From JBHHZI01 sp046757965 (GTDB taxonomy: Bacteria > Acidobacteriota > Polarisedimenticolia > SMYD01), in contig JBHHZI010000018.1 in NCBI GenBank assembly GCA_046757965.1, positions 1 through 31,579 of the forward strand: 31,579 nucleotides of DNA, written 5' to 3'. A model generated the notes under the pieces. It was not told the origin of the DNA, ran no database searches, and worked only from the letters and a program-made list of their open reading frames with translations. Below, in pieces: positions 15,995 to 24,430 of this stretch. Numbering within the stretch: the first letter of the stretch is position 1; each line of letters opens with the position of its first letter. A program made the translations under genes and the position numbers.

Positions 15995-17076
15995 CGCAGC
16001 TTCAGTGTGGACAGCGACAGCAAAGCGAAGATGATCGCCACGATCCAGAAACGAATGATGACCTTCGGTTCCGGCCAGCCGGCCAACTCGAAGTGGTGAT
16101 GGATCGGCGCCATGCGGAACAGGCGCCGGCCTCGCAACCGGTAAGAGGACACCTGCAGGATCACCGAGAGCGCCTCGGCGACGAACAGTCCGCCGACCAG
16201 GATGAGAACGAACTCCTGCTTCGTCAGGAGAGCCATGGTCCCGATGGTACCGCCCAGCGCCATCGACCCCACGTCACCCATGAACACCTCGGCGGGATTG
16301 CAGTTGTACCAGAGGAATCCCAGCGACGCGCCGACCAGCGCACCGCACAGCACCGCCAGCTCTCCGGCGCCGCGGATGTAGGGAATGGCGAGATAGTTGG
16401 CGATCCGGATGTTGCCGGCGGCATAGCAGAGAACGGCGAAGGTGCCGCAGGCGATGCCCACCGATCCGATGGCCAGCCCGTCGAGCCCGTCGGTGAAGTT
16501 GACGGCGTTGGCGGTGCCCACCACCACCAGAACGGCCAGACCGAGAAATCCCCAGCCGAGGTCCGGGTGCAACTGCTTGAAGAACGGGAACGACAGCTCG
16601 GTGGAGAAGAGGCCATGACGCGCCATCGTCACCAGAACCCCGCCGAGAACCAGCGCCGCGACCGATTGCCAGATGAACTTGACGCGTGCGGTCAATCCGA
16701 GATTGCGCCGGCGCACGACCTTGATGTAATCGTCGGCGAAGCCGATGGCCCCGAACACCAGGGTCGTCCCGGTGGCCACCCAGACGAACAGATTGGTCAG
16801 ATCGGCCCACAGGAGGGTGGGAATGATCACGGCCACGATGATCAGCAATCCTCCCATGGTCGGCGTTCCCGTCTTGACCGCATGGTGAGCCGGTCCTTCT
16901 TCCCGCGCCACCTGACCGACCTGGAGCTGGCGAAGGCGGCGGATGACGTACGGACCGAGGGCCAGAGACAGGAGCAACGCCGTGAGCGCGGCCAGTGCCA
17001 TGCGGAAGGTGAGATAGCGGAAGACATTGAAGGCCGATATCTGGTCCTTCAGCCCGTAGAGCAGGTGATAGATCAC
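15991..17076 (-). CDS. mraY: phospho-MurNAc-pentapeptide transferase MraY
   Basis: A 361-residue polytopic membrane enzyme that moves phospho-MurNAc-pentapeptide onto undecaprenyl phosphate to form lipid I. Landmarks are GTPTMGGLLI, the Mg-binding FADDYIKV, NFTDGLDGLA, EVFMGDVGSMALGG and the histidine motif MAPIHHHFELAGW. About ten hydrophobic segments are apparent and the length is typical. The start is GTG 17076 (VIYHLLYGL), overlapping the murF stop (GTGA). The open frame farther upstream encodes Arg/Gly-rich shadow sequence and is rejected as coding. Confidence 0.97.
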   Translation of the reverse strand: MIYHLLYGLKDQISAFNVFRYLTFRMALAALTALLLSLALGPYVIRRLRQLQVGQVAREEGPAHHAVKTGTPTMGGLLIIVAVIIPTLLWADLTNLFVWVATGTTLVFGAIGFADDYIKVVRRRNLGLTARVKFIWQSVAALVLGGVLVTMARHGLFSTELSFPFFKQLHPDLGWGFLGLAVLVVVGTANAVNFTDGLDGLAIGSVGIACGTFAVLCYAAGNIRIANYLAIPYIRGAGELAVLCGALVGASLGFLWYNCNPAEVFMGDVGSMALGGTIGTMALLTKQEFVLILVGGLFVAEALSVILQVSSYRLRGRRLFRMAPIHHHFELAGWPEPKVIIRFWIVAIIFALLSLSTLKLR

Positions 17077-18461
17077 GCATCCGCCCTTCCGCGCGCCGCC
17101 ACCAACGCCTCGACGACGCGTTCCATGTTCATGGAGCGGCTGCCCTTGACCACCACCAGGTCGCCGTCGCGCACCCACCCGGGCACCGACACCGCGGCAT
17201 CGCGCGCATCGTCGCAGGCATGGGTCGCGACCGCCGGTTCGCTCTCCAGCGAGTCGACGGTCAAGGCCGCCAGTGGCCCGACGCCCACGAAGAGATCCAC
17301 ACCGGCATCGGCGACCCGCGGGGCCAGGCGCCGGTGCGCGTCCGCCTCGTCCGCGCCCAGTTCCTTCATGTCGCCGCAGACCAGCACGCGCCGGCCGATG
17401 GGCCGGGTCACACGCAGGGTGGCCAGGACCGCGCGCATGGCCTCGGGGTTGGAGTTGTACGACTCGTCCCAGACGGTCAGATCGCCGGTCAGGCGCAGGC
17501 GGTCGCCGCGCTGTCCGGGCGGGATGAACGATGCCAGGCGCCTCACGGACGCCGACAGATCGACGTCGAGGGCCCGGGCAGCGGCCAGGGCAGCGAGCGC
17601 GTTCATCAGATTGTGCCGGCCGGCCACCGGCAGGACCAGGCGCTGCTCGGCACCGTCGACCCGCACACTCGCCGCGATCCCCTCGCCGCTCTCGTCGACA
17701 TCGACACCGACCACGTCGGCGCCGCCTCCGGGATCCAGACCGAATGACAGCGTCCGGCCGGCAAAACCACGCGCCAGGCGGCGGAGCCGGGCATCATCCT
17801 GGTTGTAGACGAACGTGCCGCGTGGGCCCATCACCGCCAGCGCGGCCCCCTTGGCCGTCGCGATGGCATCGACCGACTCGAAGTGCGCCAGGTGCACCGC
17901 GGCGACGTTGAGCATCACCATGACGTCCGGGCCCGCGATACGGGCCAGCTCGGTCATCTCGTCCGGCGTGCTGATGCCCATCTCCAGGACCGCCACCTCA
18001 TGTTCCGGGAGCACCCTGAGGAGGGTCAGCGGCAGGCCGTAGAGATTGTTCAGATTGCCCCGCGAGGCCAGCAAGGGGCGCGACCCCTCGACCGCCACCC
18101 GGATCATCTCCTTGCTCGTCGTCTTGCCGCACGACCCGGTCACGCCGACGACCGTGCCGCCCCACGTCTCGCGCACACTCCGCGCCAGCACTCTCAAGGC
18201 GGCCGTGGTGTCGGCCACGCGCACGGCCGGGCGCTCGACGCCGATGTCCCTGGACACGACCGCGGCGGCGGCGCCTTTCCGGAAGACGTCGTCGACGAAT
18301 CGGTGCCCGTCGTGGTGCGGACCGCGGATGGCGAAGAACAGCTCGCCGCCGCGGATCGAACGCGAGTCGATGGCGAATCGTTCGACCGAAAGTTCGGGGT
18401 CCGCACAGAGAACAGTCCCGCCCGTGGCCTCGGCCACGGAACGGAGAGCCAGCACCGCCAC
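17073..18461 (-). CDS. murF: UDP-MurNAc-tripeptide--D-Ala-D-Ala ligase MurF
   Basis: A 462-residue cytoplasmic ligase that adds D-Ala-D-Ala to complete the pentapeptide precursor. Features are the N-terminal FAIDSRSIRGGELFFAI block, the ATP loop GSCGKTT (109-115), GNLNNLYGLPLTLL, VLEMGISTPDEM (MurF-type) and WDESYNSNPEAMRAVL, followed by LVCGDMKELG. The start is GTG 18461, supported by GGAAGGAG about 8 nt upstream and only 2 bp after the murE stop. No ddl gene for D-Ala-D-Ala supply is found in this window. Confidence 0.97.
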   Translation of the reverse strand: MAVLALRSVAEATGGTVLCADPELSVERFAIDSRSIRGGELFFAIRGPHHDGHRFVDDVFRKGAAAAVVSRDIGVERPAVRVADTTAALRVLARSVRETWGGTVVGVTGSCGKTTSKEMIRVAVEGSRPLLASRGNLNNLYGLPLTLLRVLPEHEVAVLEMGISTPDEMTELARIAGPDVMVMLNVAAVHLAHFESVDAIATAKGAALAVMGPRGTFVYNQDDARLRRLARGFAGRTLSFGLDPGGGADVVGVDVDESGEGIAASVRVDGAEQRLVLPVAGRHNLMNALAALAAARALDVDLSASVRRLASFIPPGQRGDRLRLTGDLTVWDESYNSNPEAMRAVLATLRVTRPIGRRVLVCGDMKELGADEADAHRRLAPRVADAGVDLFVGVGPLAALTVDSLESEPAVATHACDDARDAAVSVPGWVRDGDLVVVKGSRSMNMERVVEALVAARGRADA

Positions 18462-18463
18462 GC

Positions 18464-19939
18464 TCAGGACTCCTTCCCGAGCCGCTCCCGCAGGGCGCGG
18501 CGAGCCTGTTCGCGGTCGTCGAACTCGATCCGCCGATTGCCGAGAATCTGCTCCGTCTCGTGCCCCTTCCCGGCGATGATCACGACGTCGCCGGTCTGCG
18601 CGGCGTCGATCGCGGTGCGAATGGCGGTGGCGCGGTCCGGCTCGATGAGACAGTCGGCCAGCGGGCCGGACCCATGCATTCCCGCCGCCACCTCGTCGAT
18701 GATGGCGCGCGGGTCCTCGGTCCGCGGGTTGTCGGATGTGAGAATGGCCACATCCGCCAGCCGGGCCGCGGCATTGCCCATCAGGGGTCGCTTGGTTCGA
18801 TCGCGGTCCCCGCCGCAGCCGAAGACCACCAGGACGCGATTCCGCGTCAGGTCGCGCGCCACCCGCAGGATATTCACCAGCGCGTCATCCGTGTGGGCAT
18901 AGTCGACGAGAACCGTGAAGTCCTGGTGCTCGTCGATCGCCTCGGCTCGCCCCGGGATGCCGGCCACCGTCGCGATGCCCTCCGCGACCCGTTCCAGATC
19001 GAGACCCAGAGCGTATGCGGCGGCAACCGCGGCCATGATGTTGTACAGGTTGGGCCGGCCGATGAGGGGGCTTTCCACGTTCAGCGGGCCGCCTGGTGTC
19101 TGGAGACGGATCCGCATGCCCTGTCTGTCTGCATGAATCTTCAGGGGAAGGATAGCGGCCCGGGTGGCGCGGCCGTAGGTCACCACCCGGGTCCGGGGAG
19201 GGTTTAGAAGGCGGGTGCCGAAGGGGTCGTCGAGGTTCACGGCCATCGCCGCATGAGGCGGGAGGCTCGCGAAGAGGCGAGCCTTGGCGGCGAAGTATGT
19301 CTGCATGTCGCGGTGATAGTCGAGATGGTCCCGACTGAGATTGGTGAACACCGCGACGTCGAATTTCATCCCTTCCACGCGGGACAGGGCGAGCGCGTGG
19401 GAGGAGACTTCGATCACGGCCGCGCGGCGGCCGCTGTGTCTCATGCGATCGAGGTGGGCGAAGAGATCGCAGGCCTCCGGCGTCGTGTGACCGGTGGGCT
19501 GCCACTCCCGGCCGGAGCGAACGCCGAGCGTCCCGAGCACGCCCGTCGGAACCCCCGCCGCCTCCAGCCCGGCGGCGAGCAGGATCGAGGTCGTCGTCTT
19601 GCCGTTTGTGCCGGTGATGCCCGCCATCATCAGCTCGCGGTCCGGGGCATCCCAGAAGACACGAGACAGCGCCGCCAGGGCCGCACGGGCGTCGGCCACG
19701 CGGATCCACGGCAGGCCGGCATGGGCCGCCGGTGCCGGGCGGTCGCACACGACGGCAGCAGCTCCCCGGGCAACCGCGTCATCGACAAAATCGAGGCCGT
19801 CGGCGACGCTGCCGGCGAGCGCCGCGAACAGCGCCCCGGGACGCACCTGGCGGGAATCGTGCGTGATACCCGTGATGGCAGGATCCGCCACGAGCCGGCC
19901 CGCATCGACGGTTCGGGCCAGCTCGCTGAGCCGTTTCAC
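18464..19939 (-). CDS. murE: UDP-MurNAc-L-Ala-D-Glu--meso-diaminopimelate ligase MurE
   Basis: A 491-residue cytoplasmic ligase adding the third residue of the stem peptide. It shows THDSRQVRPGALFAAL, the ATP loop GTNGKTT (110-116), EVSSHALALSRVEG, FTNLSRDHLDYH and DYAHTDDAL. DNPRTEDP at about 403-410 is the motif whose arginine reads meso-diaminopimelate, so a DAP-type wall is predicted. The start is uncertain. GTG 19939 (KRLSELA) leaves a 14-bp gap after ftsI, has GAGG upstream and matches usual family N-termini. An in-frame ATG at 19981 would add 14 residues and overlap ftsI by 28 bp, but its GGAAGG lies directly against the ATG. Confidence 0.95.
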   Translation of the reverse strand: MKRLSELARTVDAGRLVADPAITGITHDSRQVRPGALFAALAGSVADGLDFVDDAVARGAAAVVCDRPAPAAHAGLPWIRVADARAALAALSRVFWDAPDRELMMAGITGTNGKTTTSILLAAGLEAAGVPTGVLGTLGVRSGREWQPTGHTTPEACDLFAHLDRMRHSGRRAAVIEVSSHALALSRVEGMKFDVAVFTNLSRDHLDYHRDMQTYFAAKARLFASLPPHAAMAVNLDDPFGTRLLNPPRTRVVTYGRATRAAILPLKIHADRQGMRIRLQTPGGPLNVESPLIGRPNLYNIMAAVAAAYALGLDLERVAEGIATVAGIPGRAEAIDEHQDFTVLVDYAHTDDALVNILRVARDLTRNRVLVVFGCGGDRDRTKRPLMGNAAARLADVAILTSDNPRTEDPRAIIDEVAAGMHGSGPLADCLIEPDRATAIRTAIDAAQTGDVVIIAGKGHETEQILGNRRIEFDDREQARRALRERLGKES

Positions 19940-19953
19940 AGCAGCCTCGATCG

Positions 19954-21945
19954 CTATGGACGCGACAGCCACAGTTGACATCCTTCCGAAGATGCGGTGA
20001 GCGGTGCACCCGCAGACGGTTCCTGCCGGAAGACGCGCCCGGCGCCAGCGACATGCGGGGACAGGCCCAGGGAGGTCACCCGTGCCAGAGCTTCGCGCGA
20101 CGTGAGCCCCAACAGGTCCGGCATCCGGCCGTCGGGAGCACTGACGGAGGATCCGGACAGACCGGGAGCGGGTCGTCGAGCCGTTACCCAGCGAGCGGAC
20201 CGGTCGCGCGAGGCCTGCCGCGACGAGACGGCCACATGCCTGGCGGCCGATGTCTTTCCCGTTCCGGGTGCGGGCGATACTCCCATCGCCGGGAGAGCCC
20301 GTGCGGCGAACCGGCCGAACGCCGGAGCCGCCACGTCGCCGCCGTGGTAGCGGCGAACCTGTGGCTCGTCGATCACGAAGATGGCCGCGAAGCGGGGCTT
20401 CCGGGCCGGGGCATAACCGGCGAACGACGCCACATACTTGCCCGGCAGGTAACCCTCGTTCCCGCCGGCGGATTTCTGTGCCGTGCCGGTCTTGCCGGCA
20501 ATCTCGTAGCCGGCCGCCGCCGCCGCGCGTCCCGTGCCGTGGTCCACGACCCCCACGAGCATGGAGGTCAGCGTGTGGGCGGTGGCCACGCCGACCACGC
20601 GGCGCGACACCGGGGCCGTGAAGCGCGTGATCACGTTGCCATCCGGGCTGATCAGCGAGCGGGCCATCCATGGTGGAACGAGCACACCGTCGTTGGCCAC
20701 CGCGCCGACGGCGGAGATGACCTGCAAGGGAGTCGCCAGGATCTCCTGCCCCATCGCCAGGCCCGGCTGGGAGAGCCGGGACCACTGCTCGGTGGGATAG
20801 ACGACGCCGGGGTGTTCCCCGCGCAACCCCACGCCGGTCTTCTCGCCGAAACCGAACCGGCAGATGAAGTCGTGGAAGGTGTCCGGGGGCACGCGCATGC
20901 CCGCCTCGATGGCACCGACATTGGACGAGTAGGCGATCACGTCGGCGAAGGTCAGATTGCCGAAGCTCCTGTGGTCCCGGATCCGGTGGCGACCGACCAT
21001 GTAGGATCCGTTGCCGCAGAAGATCACATCATCCGCGTGGACCTTGCCGGTCTCCACCGCGGCCGCCGCGGTGATGACCTTGAAGGTGGATCCCGGCTCG
21101 TAGGCGTTGATGACGGCCCGGTCACTGCGCTCGGCGCTGGTGTACGAGGCAAAGTCGTTCGGATTGAACGTCGGCCGCGACGCCATCGCCAGGACCTCTC
21201 CGGTGGTCGGGTCGACGACCACGGCAGCCCCCGCCTTCGCCCGGGCCGCCCGCACGGCGCGGTCGAGTTCTTCCTCCAGCATGTGCTGGAGCGTCAGATC
21301 GATCGTCAGGGAGAGCGAGTTCCCCGGCACGGCCGGCTCGACGACGCGATGGCTGAACGACGTGCCCTTGGCATCGGTGAGCTCGATGGCCCGGCCCGGT
21401 GTCCCCCGGATCGCCGCGTCGAAGGCCAGCTCGGCGCCGCCGAGCGGTGTGTGATCGACGCGGACGAATCCCAGGGCGTGAGCGGCCAGCGTCCGGTGTG
21501 GATAGATCCGCCTGCTCCAGCGCTCCAGTTCCACACCCTCGATGGCGGCCGCTCGCACCTTCCGGCACTGACGCGGCGTCGGCTTGCGGCACAGGTACAC
21601 ATAGGGCGATCGACTGCGGAGTCGCCCGGCAACCTCCGCGACCGTCTCACCGAGGATCGGCGCCAGCACCCGGGCGGCGCCGTCGGGGTCCGTCACTCTC
21701 GACGGCCGGACCGCGATGGCCTCCGACGGGACCGAGACCGCCAGCTCTCGACCGTTCCGATCCAGGATATCCCCGCGGCGGGGCGTGATCGGATGAATCC
21801 GCTGGCGCTGTGCCAGGGCACGCTTCCGGTACGCATCACCCCGTCGGATCTGGATCTCGACGAGCCGGGCCGTCACGGTCCCACCGGCCACGCAGGCGAC
21901 CATGGCCAGCAGGAGGATCCGGATGCGCAGTCCGCGGCGGGTCAT
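19954..21945 (-). CDS. ftsI: septal transpeptidase FtsI/PBP3 with C-terminal PASTA domain
   Basis: A 663-residue class B penicillin-binding protein that crosslinks septal peptidoglycan with FtsW. One transmembrane anchor lies at about 8-28, followed by the pedestal domain (RRGDILDRNGRELAVS near 57-71). The transpeptidase motifs are S286-TFK289, S340-SN and KTGT at 485-488. After a basic linker (about 555-605), residues 608-660 (MPDLLGLTSREALARVTSLGLSP onward) form one PASTA domain. PASTA-bearing FtsI proteins resemble SpoVD/PBP2x types and may sense wall fragments or lipid II. The start ATG 21945 overlaps the ftsL stop (ATGA). The frame is open far upstream, but that is the rsmH/ftsL shadow. 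Confidence 0.95.
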   Translation of the reverse strand: MTRRGLRIRILLLAMVACVAGGTVTARLVEIQIRRGDAYRKRALAQRQRIHPITPRRGDILDRNGRELAVSVPSEAIAVRPSRVTDPDGAARVLAPILGETVAEVAGRLRSRSPYVYLCRKPTPRQCRKVRAAAIEGVELERWSRRIYPHRTLAAHALGFVRVDHTPLGGAELAFDAAIRGTPGRAIELTDAKGTSFSHRVVEPAVPGNSLSLTIDLTLQHMLEEELDRAVRAARAKAGAAVVVDPTTGEVLAMASRPTFNPNDFASYTSAERSDRAVINAYEPGSTFKVITAAAAVETGKVHADDVIFCGNGSYMVGRHRIRDHRSFGNLTFADVIAYSSNVGAIEAGMRVPPDTFHDFICRFGFGEKTGVGLRGEHPGVVYPTEQWSRLSQPGLAMGQEILATPLQVISAVGAVANDGVLVPPWMARSLISPDGNVITRFTAPVSRRVVGVATAHTLTSMLVGVVDHGTGRAAAAAGYEIAGKTGTAQKSAGGNEGYLPGKYVASFAGYAPARKPRFAAIFVIDEPQVRRYHGGDVAAPAFGRFAARALPAMGVSPAPGTGKTSAARHVAVSSRQASRDRSARWVTARRPAPGLSGSSVSAPDGRMPDLLGLTSREALARVTSLGLSPHVAGAGRVFRQEPSAGAPLTASSEGCQLWLSRP

Positions 21946-22352
21946 CGCGCCTCCGTGCCGGTTGACGACGCCCTGGAGGCCGCGATCCTGGGGAGTCCAT
22001 CGGCCGCGTCCTGCGGCGGATTCTCCGGATCGATCCGGTCCACGACCACCGTGTCCGCCGGGCGGCGCGGTTGCAGTCCCAGCTTGCCTGTCGCCAGCCG
22101 CTCGATGCGGGCCAGATCCGTCAGCGCCGCGTGCTCGGTGCGCAGCAGGCGGTTCGTGGCCTGCAGGGCTGCGAGATGGTGGCGGGCCTGCTCGATCTGA
22201 TAGCCGAGATGGACCGCCTCGGCATGCCCCCAGACGTTGCCGAGCAGCGGCACCAGGATGATCACGCCGGCCGCCAGTCCCAGCAAGAGCAGCCGGGTCT
22301 GGATCCGATCCGGCTGGCGGACCACACGGCGATTGCGTGGGCGACGCGTCAT
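21942..22352 (-). CDS. ftsL: cell division protein FtsL
   Basis: A 136-residue small bitopic protein: a basic cytoplasmic start, one transmembrane helix (about 20-42), then a periplasmic coiled coil (LGYQIEQARHHLAALQATNRL), the ERLATGKLGL motif near 84-93, and a polar tail of about 40 residues. Sequence identity in this family is low. The call rests on topology, the ARIERLATxKLGLxxP-like block and its place between rsmH and ftsI. It joins FtsB and FtsQ in the divisome and activates FtsWI. It overlaps rsmH and ftsI by 4 bp on both sides. Confidence 0.88.
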   Translation of the reverse strand: MTRRPRNRRVVRQPDRIQTRLLLLGLAAGVIILVPLLGNVWGHAEAVHLGYQIEQARHHLAALQATNRLLRTEHAALTDLARIERLATGKLGLQPRRPADTVVVDRIDPENPPQDAADGLPRIAASRASSTGTEAR

Positions 22353-23284
22353 GCGGCGAGTCGCTCTGCGGCTCGCAGTCGGGCACTCCGCGAGGCGGGG
22401 TTGGCGCGGATCTCGTCCTCACCGGGGCGGACGGCGCGCGACGTGAGGATCCGGACGATGTCGGGCCGGTGGCATCCGCATCGGGGCAGGTCCGGCGGGC
22501 AGACGCAGCAGTGCGCCAGGCGTCGCAATGTCTGCTTCACCGGCCGATCTTCGAGCGAGTGAAAAGCGATGAAGACCACCCGCCCCCGGGGACGGACCGA
22601 CGTGGCGGCGGTCGTGACGAATCGATCCAGTCCCGTGAGCTCGTCGTTGACCACGATGCGCAGCGCCTGAAACGTCCGGGTTGCCGGATGGATGCGCCGG
22701 CGGCGAGATGGACCGACCGCCGCCGACACCACAGCGGCAAGATCGTCGGTGGTGGAGAACGGCTGGCGCGCGCGACGCCGGACGATGGCGCGGCAGATCC
22801 GCACGGCAGCCCGCTCCTCGCCGAACTGCCGCAGGATCCGGCGCAGGTCATGCTCGGGCAGGTTGTTGACGATCTCCTCTGCCGTCGGACCGGAACTCCG
22901 GTCGATACGCATGTCGAGAGGGCCGGCCTGGTCGAAGCTGAATCCCCGGGCGGGATTGGACAGCTGCAACGTCGAGATCCCGAGGTCGGCGACCAGACCG
23001 TCCGGCGCGGGACCGCCCTTCTCCTCGAGGATGGTCCCCAGATGACGGTAGTCATCGTGGACAAACGTGACGCGGGAGATATCCTCGCCGAGCCCAGCCC
23101 GGCCGGCCGCCAGGGCCTCGCGATCGCGATCGATGGCCACCACCTCGTTGCGCGGATGGGACGCCAGGATGGCCCGGGTGTGTCCCCCGCCTCCGAAGGT
23201 GGCATCCACGAATACTCCCCCCTTGCTCGCCGCGAGGAAGTCGACGACCTGCGTCACCAGCACCGGACGGTGAACCCGTGACAC
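22349..23284 (-). CDS. rsmH: 16S rRNA (cytosine-1402-N4) methyltransferase RsmH
   Basis: A 311-residue SAM-dependent enzyme that methylates N4 of C1402 in the ribosomal P site. It shows HRPVLVTQVVDFL, the SAM loop FVDATFGGGGHTRAIL, VAIDRDREAL, DGLVADLGISTLQL, RGFSFDQAGPLDMRID and FIAFHSLEDRPVKQ, plus a cysteine cluster (CCVCPPDLPRCGCH) near the C-terminus. I choose GTG 23284 because it fits the family N-terminus and has GGGAG 8 nt upstream. In-frame ATG 23362 and GTG 23419 would add 26 or 45 Gly/Arg/Glu-rich residues but have poorer ribosome binding sites. Its usual name in dcw clusters is mraW. Confidence 0.94.
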   Translation of the reverse strand: MSRVHRPVLVTQVVDFLAASKGGVFVDATFGGGGHTRAILASHPRNEVVAIDRDREALAAGRAGLGEDISRVTFVHDDYRHLGTILEEKGGPAPDGLVADLGISTLQLSNPARGFSFDQAGPLDMRIDRSSGPTAEEIVNNLPEHDLRRILRQFGEERAAVRICRAIVRRRARQPFSTTDDLAAVVSAAVGPSRRRRIHPATRTFQALRIVVNDELTGLDRFVTTAATSVRPRGRVVFIAFHSLEDRPVKQTLRRLAHCCVCPPDLPRCGCHRPDIVRILTSRAVRPGEDEIRANPASRSARLRAAERLAA

Positions 23285-23461
23285 CGCCGGCTCTCCCTCG
23301 CTACTGTCCGTTGTCCGAGATCTCTCTGCTGCCCCGCCGTTCCTCTCCGCGCCTGACGCCATGGCTCGCTGATTGCCCCCTTCCGGTGGTCGTTCTCCTC
23401 GCTCCGGGCCGGGAGACACGATGTCTCGATGGCGGCGCGGTGAGATCGTCGGCGAGGGGCA

Positions 23462-23902
23462 TCAGAGTCCCAGTTCTGCCAGTTCGCGGAGGTCCTCCTC
23501 GGTCAGCGGGTTCGCCTCCAGTCGTTGCAAGAATCGCTCGTTGTTCCAGACCTCCAGCCGATCGTGCTTGCCGAGAACCGCCACCTCGCCATCCATGCCC
23601 GCGGACCGCCGCAGGTGGGGCGAGATCAGAAGGCGGCCCTGGCGATCCATCTGGGTCTCGGCACCGAAGTAGCTGATCAGGTCGCTCAGCCGCGACACCG
23701 AGCGGTTGAACGACGGCCGGGAGGCGATACGCGCCTCGAGCTTCTCCCAGATGCTGAGCGGGTAGACACGGACGGCCTGCCCATCCACACTGGTGATGAA
23801 GAACAGCGTCCCGTACCGCTCCTCCAGCGGCCGCCGGAAGGCCGCCGGCACCTTGAGCCGGCCCTTCTCGTCGATGGTCGCCGGAGCGTTCCCCCGCAGC
23901 AT
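23462..23902 (-). CDS. mraZ: transcriptional regulator MraZ
   Basis: A 146-residue protein with two SpoVT/AbrB-type swapped-hairpin domains, about residues 5-52 (DEKGRLKVPAAFRR) and 80-125 (DRQGRLLISPHLRR). MraZ forms ring-shaped oligomers, binds repeated TGGGN/GTGGG boxes before its own gene and represses the dcw cluster. The start ATG 23902 has GGAGG 8 nt upstream. It is the promoter-proximal gene, about 235 nt after the predicted transcription start. Three matching boxes lie in that leader, supporting autoregulation. A 177-bp gap separates it from the chosen rsmH start. Confidence 0.95.
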   Translation of the reverse strand: MLRGNAPATIDEKGRLKVPAAFRRPLEERYGTLFFITSVDGQAVRVYPLSIWEKLEARIASRPSFNRSVSRLSDLISYFGAETQMDRQGRLLISPHLRRSAGMDGEVAVLGKHDRLEVWNNERFLQRLEANPLTEEDLRELAELGL

Positions 23903-24101
23903 CGGTTCTCCTCCGTGGTCGCCGGCGGCGACCGGACGGGTCAGATCTATCGGATAGCTTGTCGGCGGGCCGCCGGTGGGCGGTGAGGACCGCTGGCCCG
24001 GTTCCGGGTCAGTGCGGTCGGGAGCTTGCGATCGGCATCTCCGGCTCGCAGGGCCAGGTCACCTTCTGACCCCTGAGAACGGGATGATCGCCCGAGAAGA
24101 T

Positions 24102-24126
24102 ACCCCATCACTCCCCGTCTGCCCAC
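24102..24126 (-). promoter_or_regulatory. MraZ operator: three boxes with 10-bp phase
   Basis: Reading the minus strand, GTGGG (24122-24126), GGGGA (24112-24116) and GGGGT (24102-24106) recur with exactly 5 nt between them. This matches the known MraZ target design of three short G-rich boxes on one face of the helix. They lie about 11-35 nt downstream of the predicted transcription start, where bound MraZ would block the promoter. Confidence 0.8.
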
Positions 24127-24143
24127 TTTTGGCCACGCGAGAC

Positions 24144-24172
24144 ATAATAAGGGTAGCCACCTCACCTGTCAA
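24144..24172 (-). promoter_or_regulatory. main dcw cluster promoter (sigma-70 type)
   Basis: On the minus strand there is a perfect -35 TTGACA (plus-strand 24167-24172), a 17-bp spacer and -10 TATTAT (24144-24149). Transcription should start near 24137, upstream of the MraZ boxes, with a leader of about 235 nt before mraZ. A short dyad (TCAAG/CTTGA, 24169-24184) overlaps the -35. Confidence 0.8.
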
Positions 24173-24430
24173 GCGAAATCTTGAGCCATATCAACAGGTA
24201 AGGGACGATTCACATATCTGGTAGACGCCGTTTTGCATGACCCCACTCCGTGGTAGCGAAGTACAGTCGAAAGCGAACGCCTATAAGTTATCTTTTACTT
24301 TCGTGTTCCATATCACACGAAAGTCATGTCGGATCGAACCGCCGGAACGCGAAACAGGTCATTCACGGGGTCGGGAGTGGACCGTGCGCGGTCCCCGCGC
24401 GGTGAGGAGATCAGGTGGGAGTGAAACGGC
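24173..24430. other. intergenic region, no gene found
   Basis: Between the dcw promoter and the end of the secreted-protein gene lie about 258 bp that are locally AT-richer than the rest of the window (about 24170-24330). I find no credible coding frame or tRNA. It holds the perfect inverted repeat at 24297-24324. No classical terminator with a T-run is seen for the secreted-protein gene that ends at 24431. Confidence 0.6.
24297..24324. repeat. perfect 10-bp inverted repeat with 8-bp spacer
   Basis: ACTTTCGTGT (24297-24306) and ACACGAAAGT (24315-24324) are exact reverse complements around TCCATATC. On the minus strand the sequence after the stem is AAAAGATAA, and on the plus strand it is CATGTCGG. 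Neither is a U-tract, so it is not a standard intrinsic terminator for either strand. It could be a transcription-factor operator or a transcript-stabilising hairpin after the secreted-protein gene. Confidence 0.75.

Noticed and set aside
24210..24290. tRNA-like sequence (GGTAGACGCC and GGTAGCGAAG)
   Set aside because: No cloverleaf with acceptor stem, anticodon arm and T-arm can be laid out; the resemblance is limited to short strings.
24297..24324. Intrinsic terminator for the secreted-protein gene
   Set aside because: The stem is perfect, but on the minus strand it is followed by AAAAGATAA, not by T residues, so it does not meet the usual criteria.
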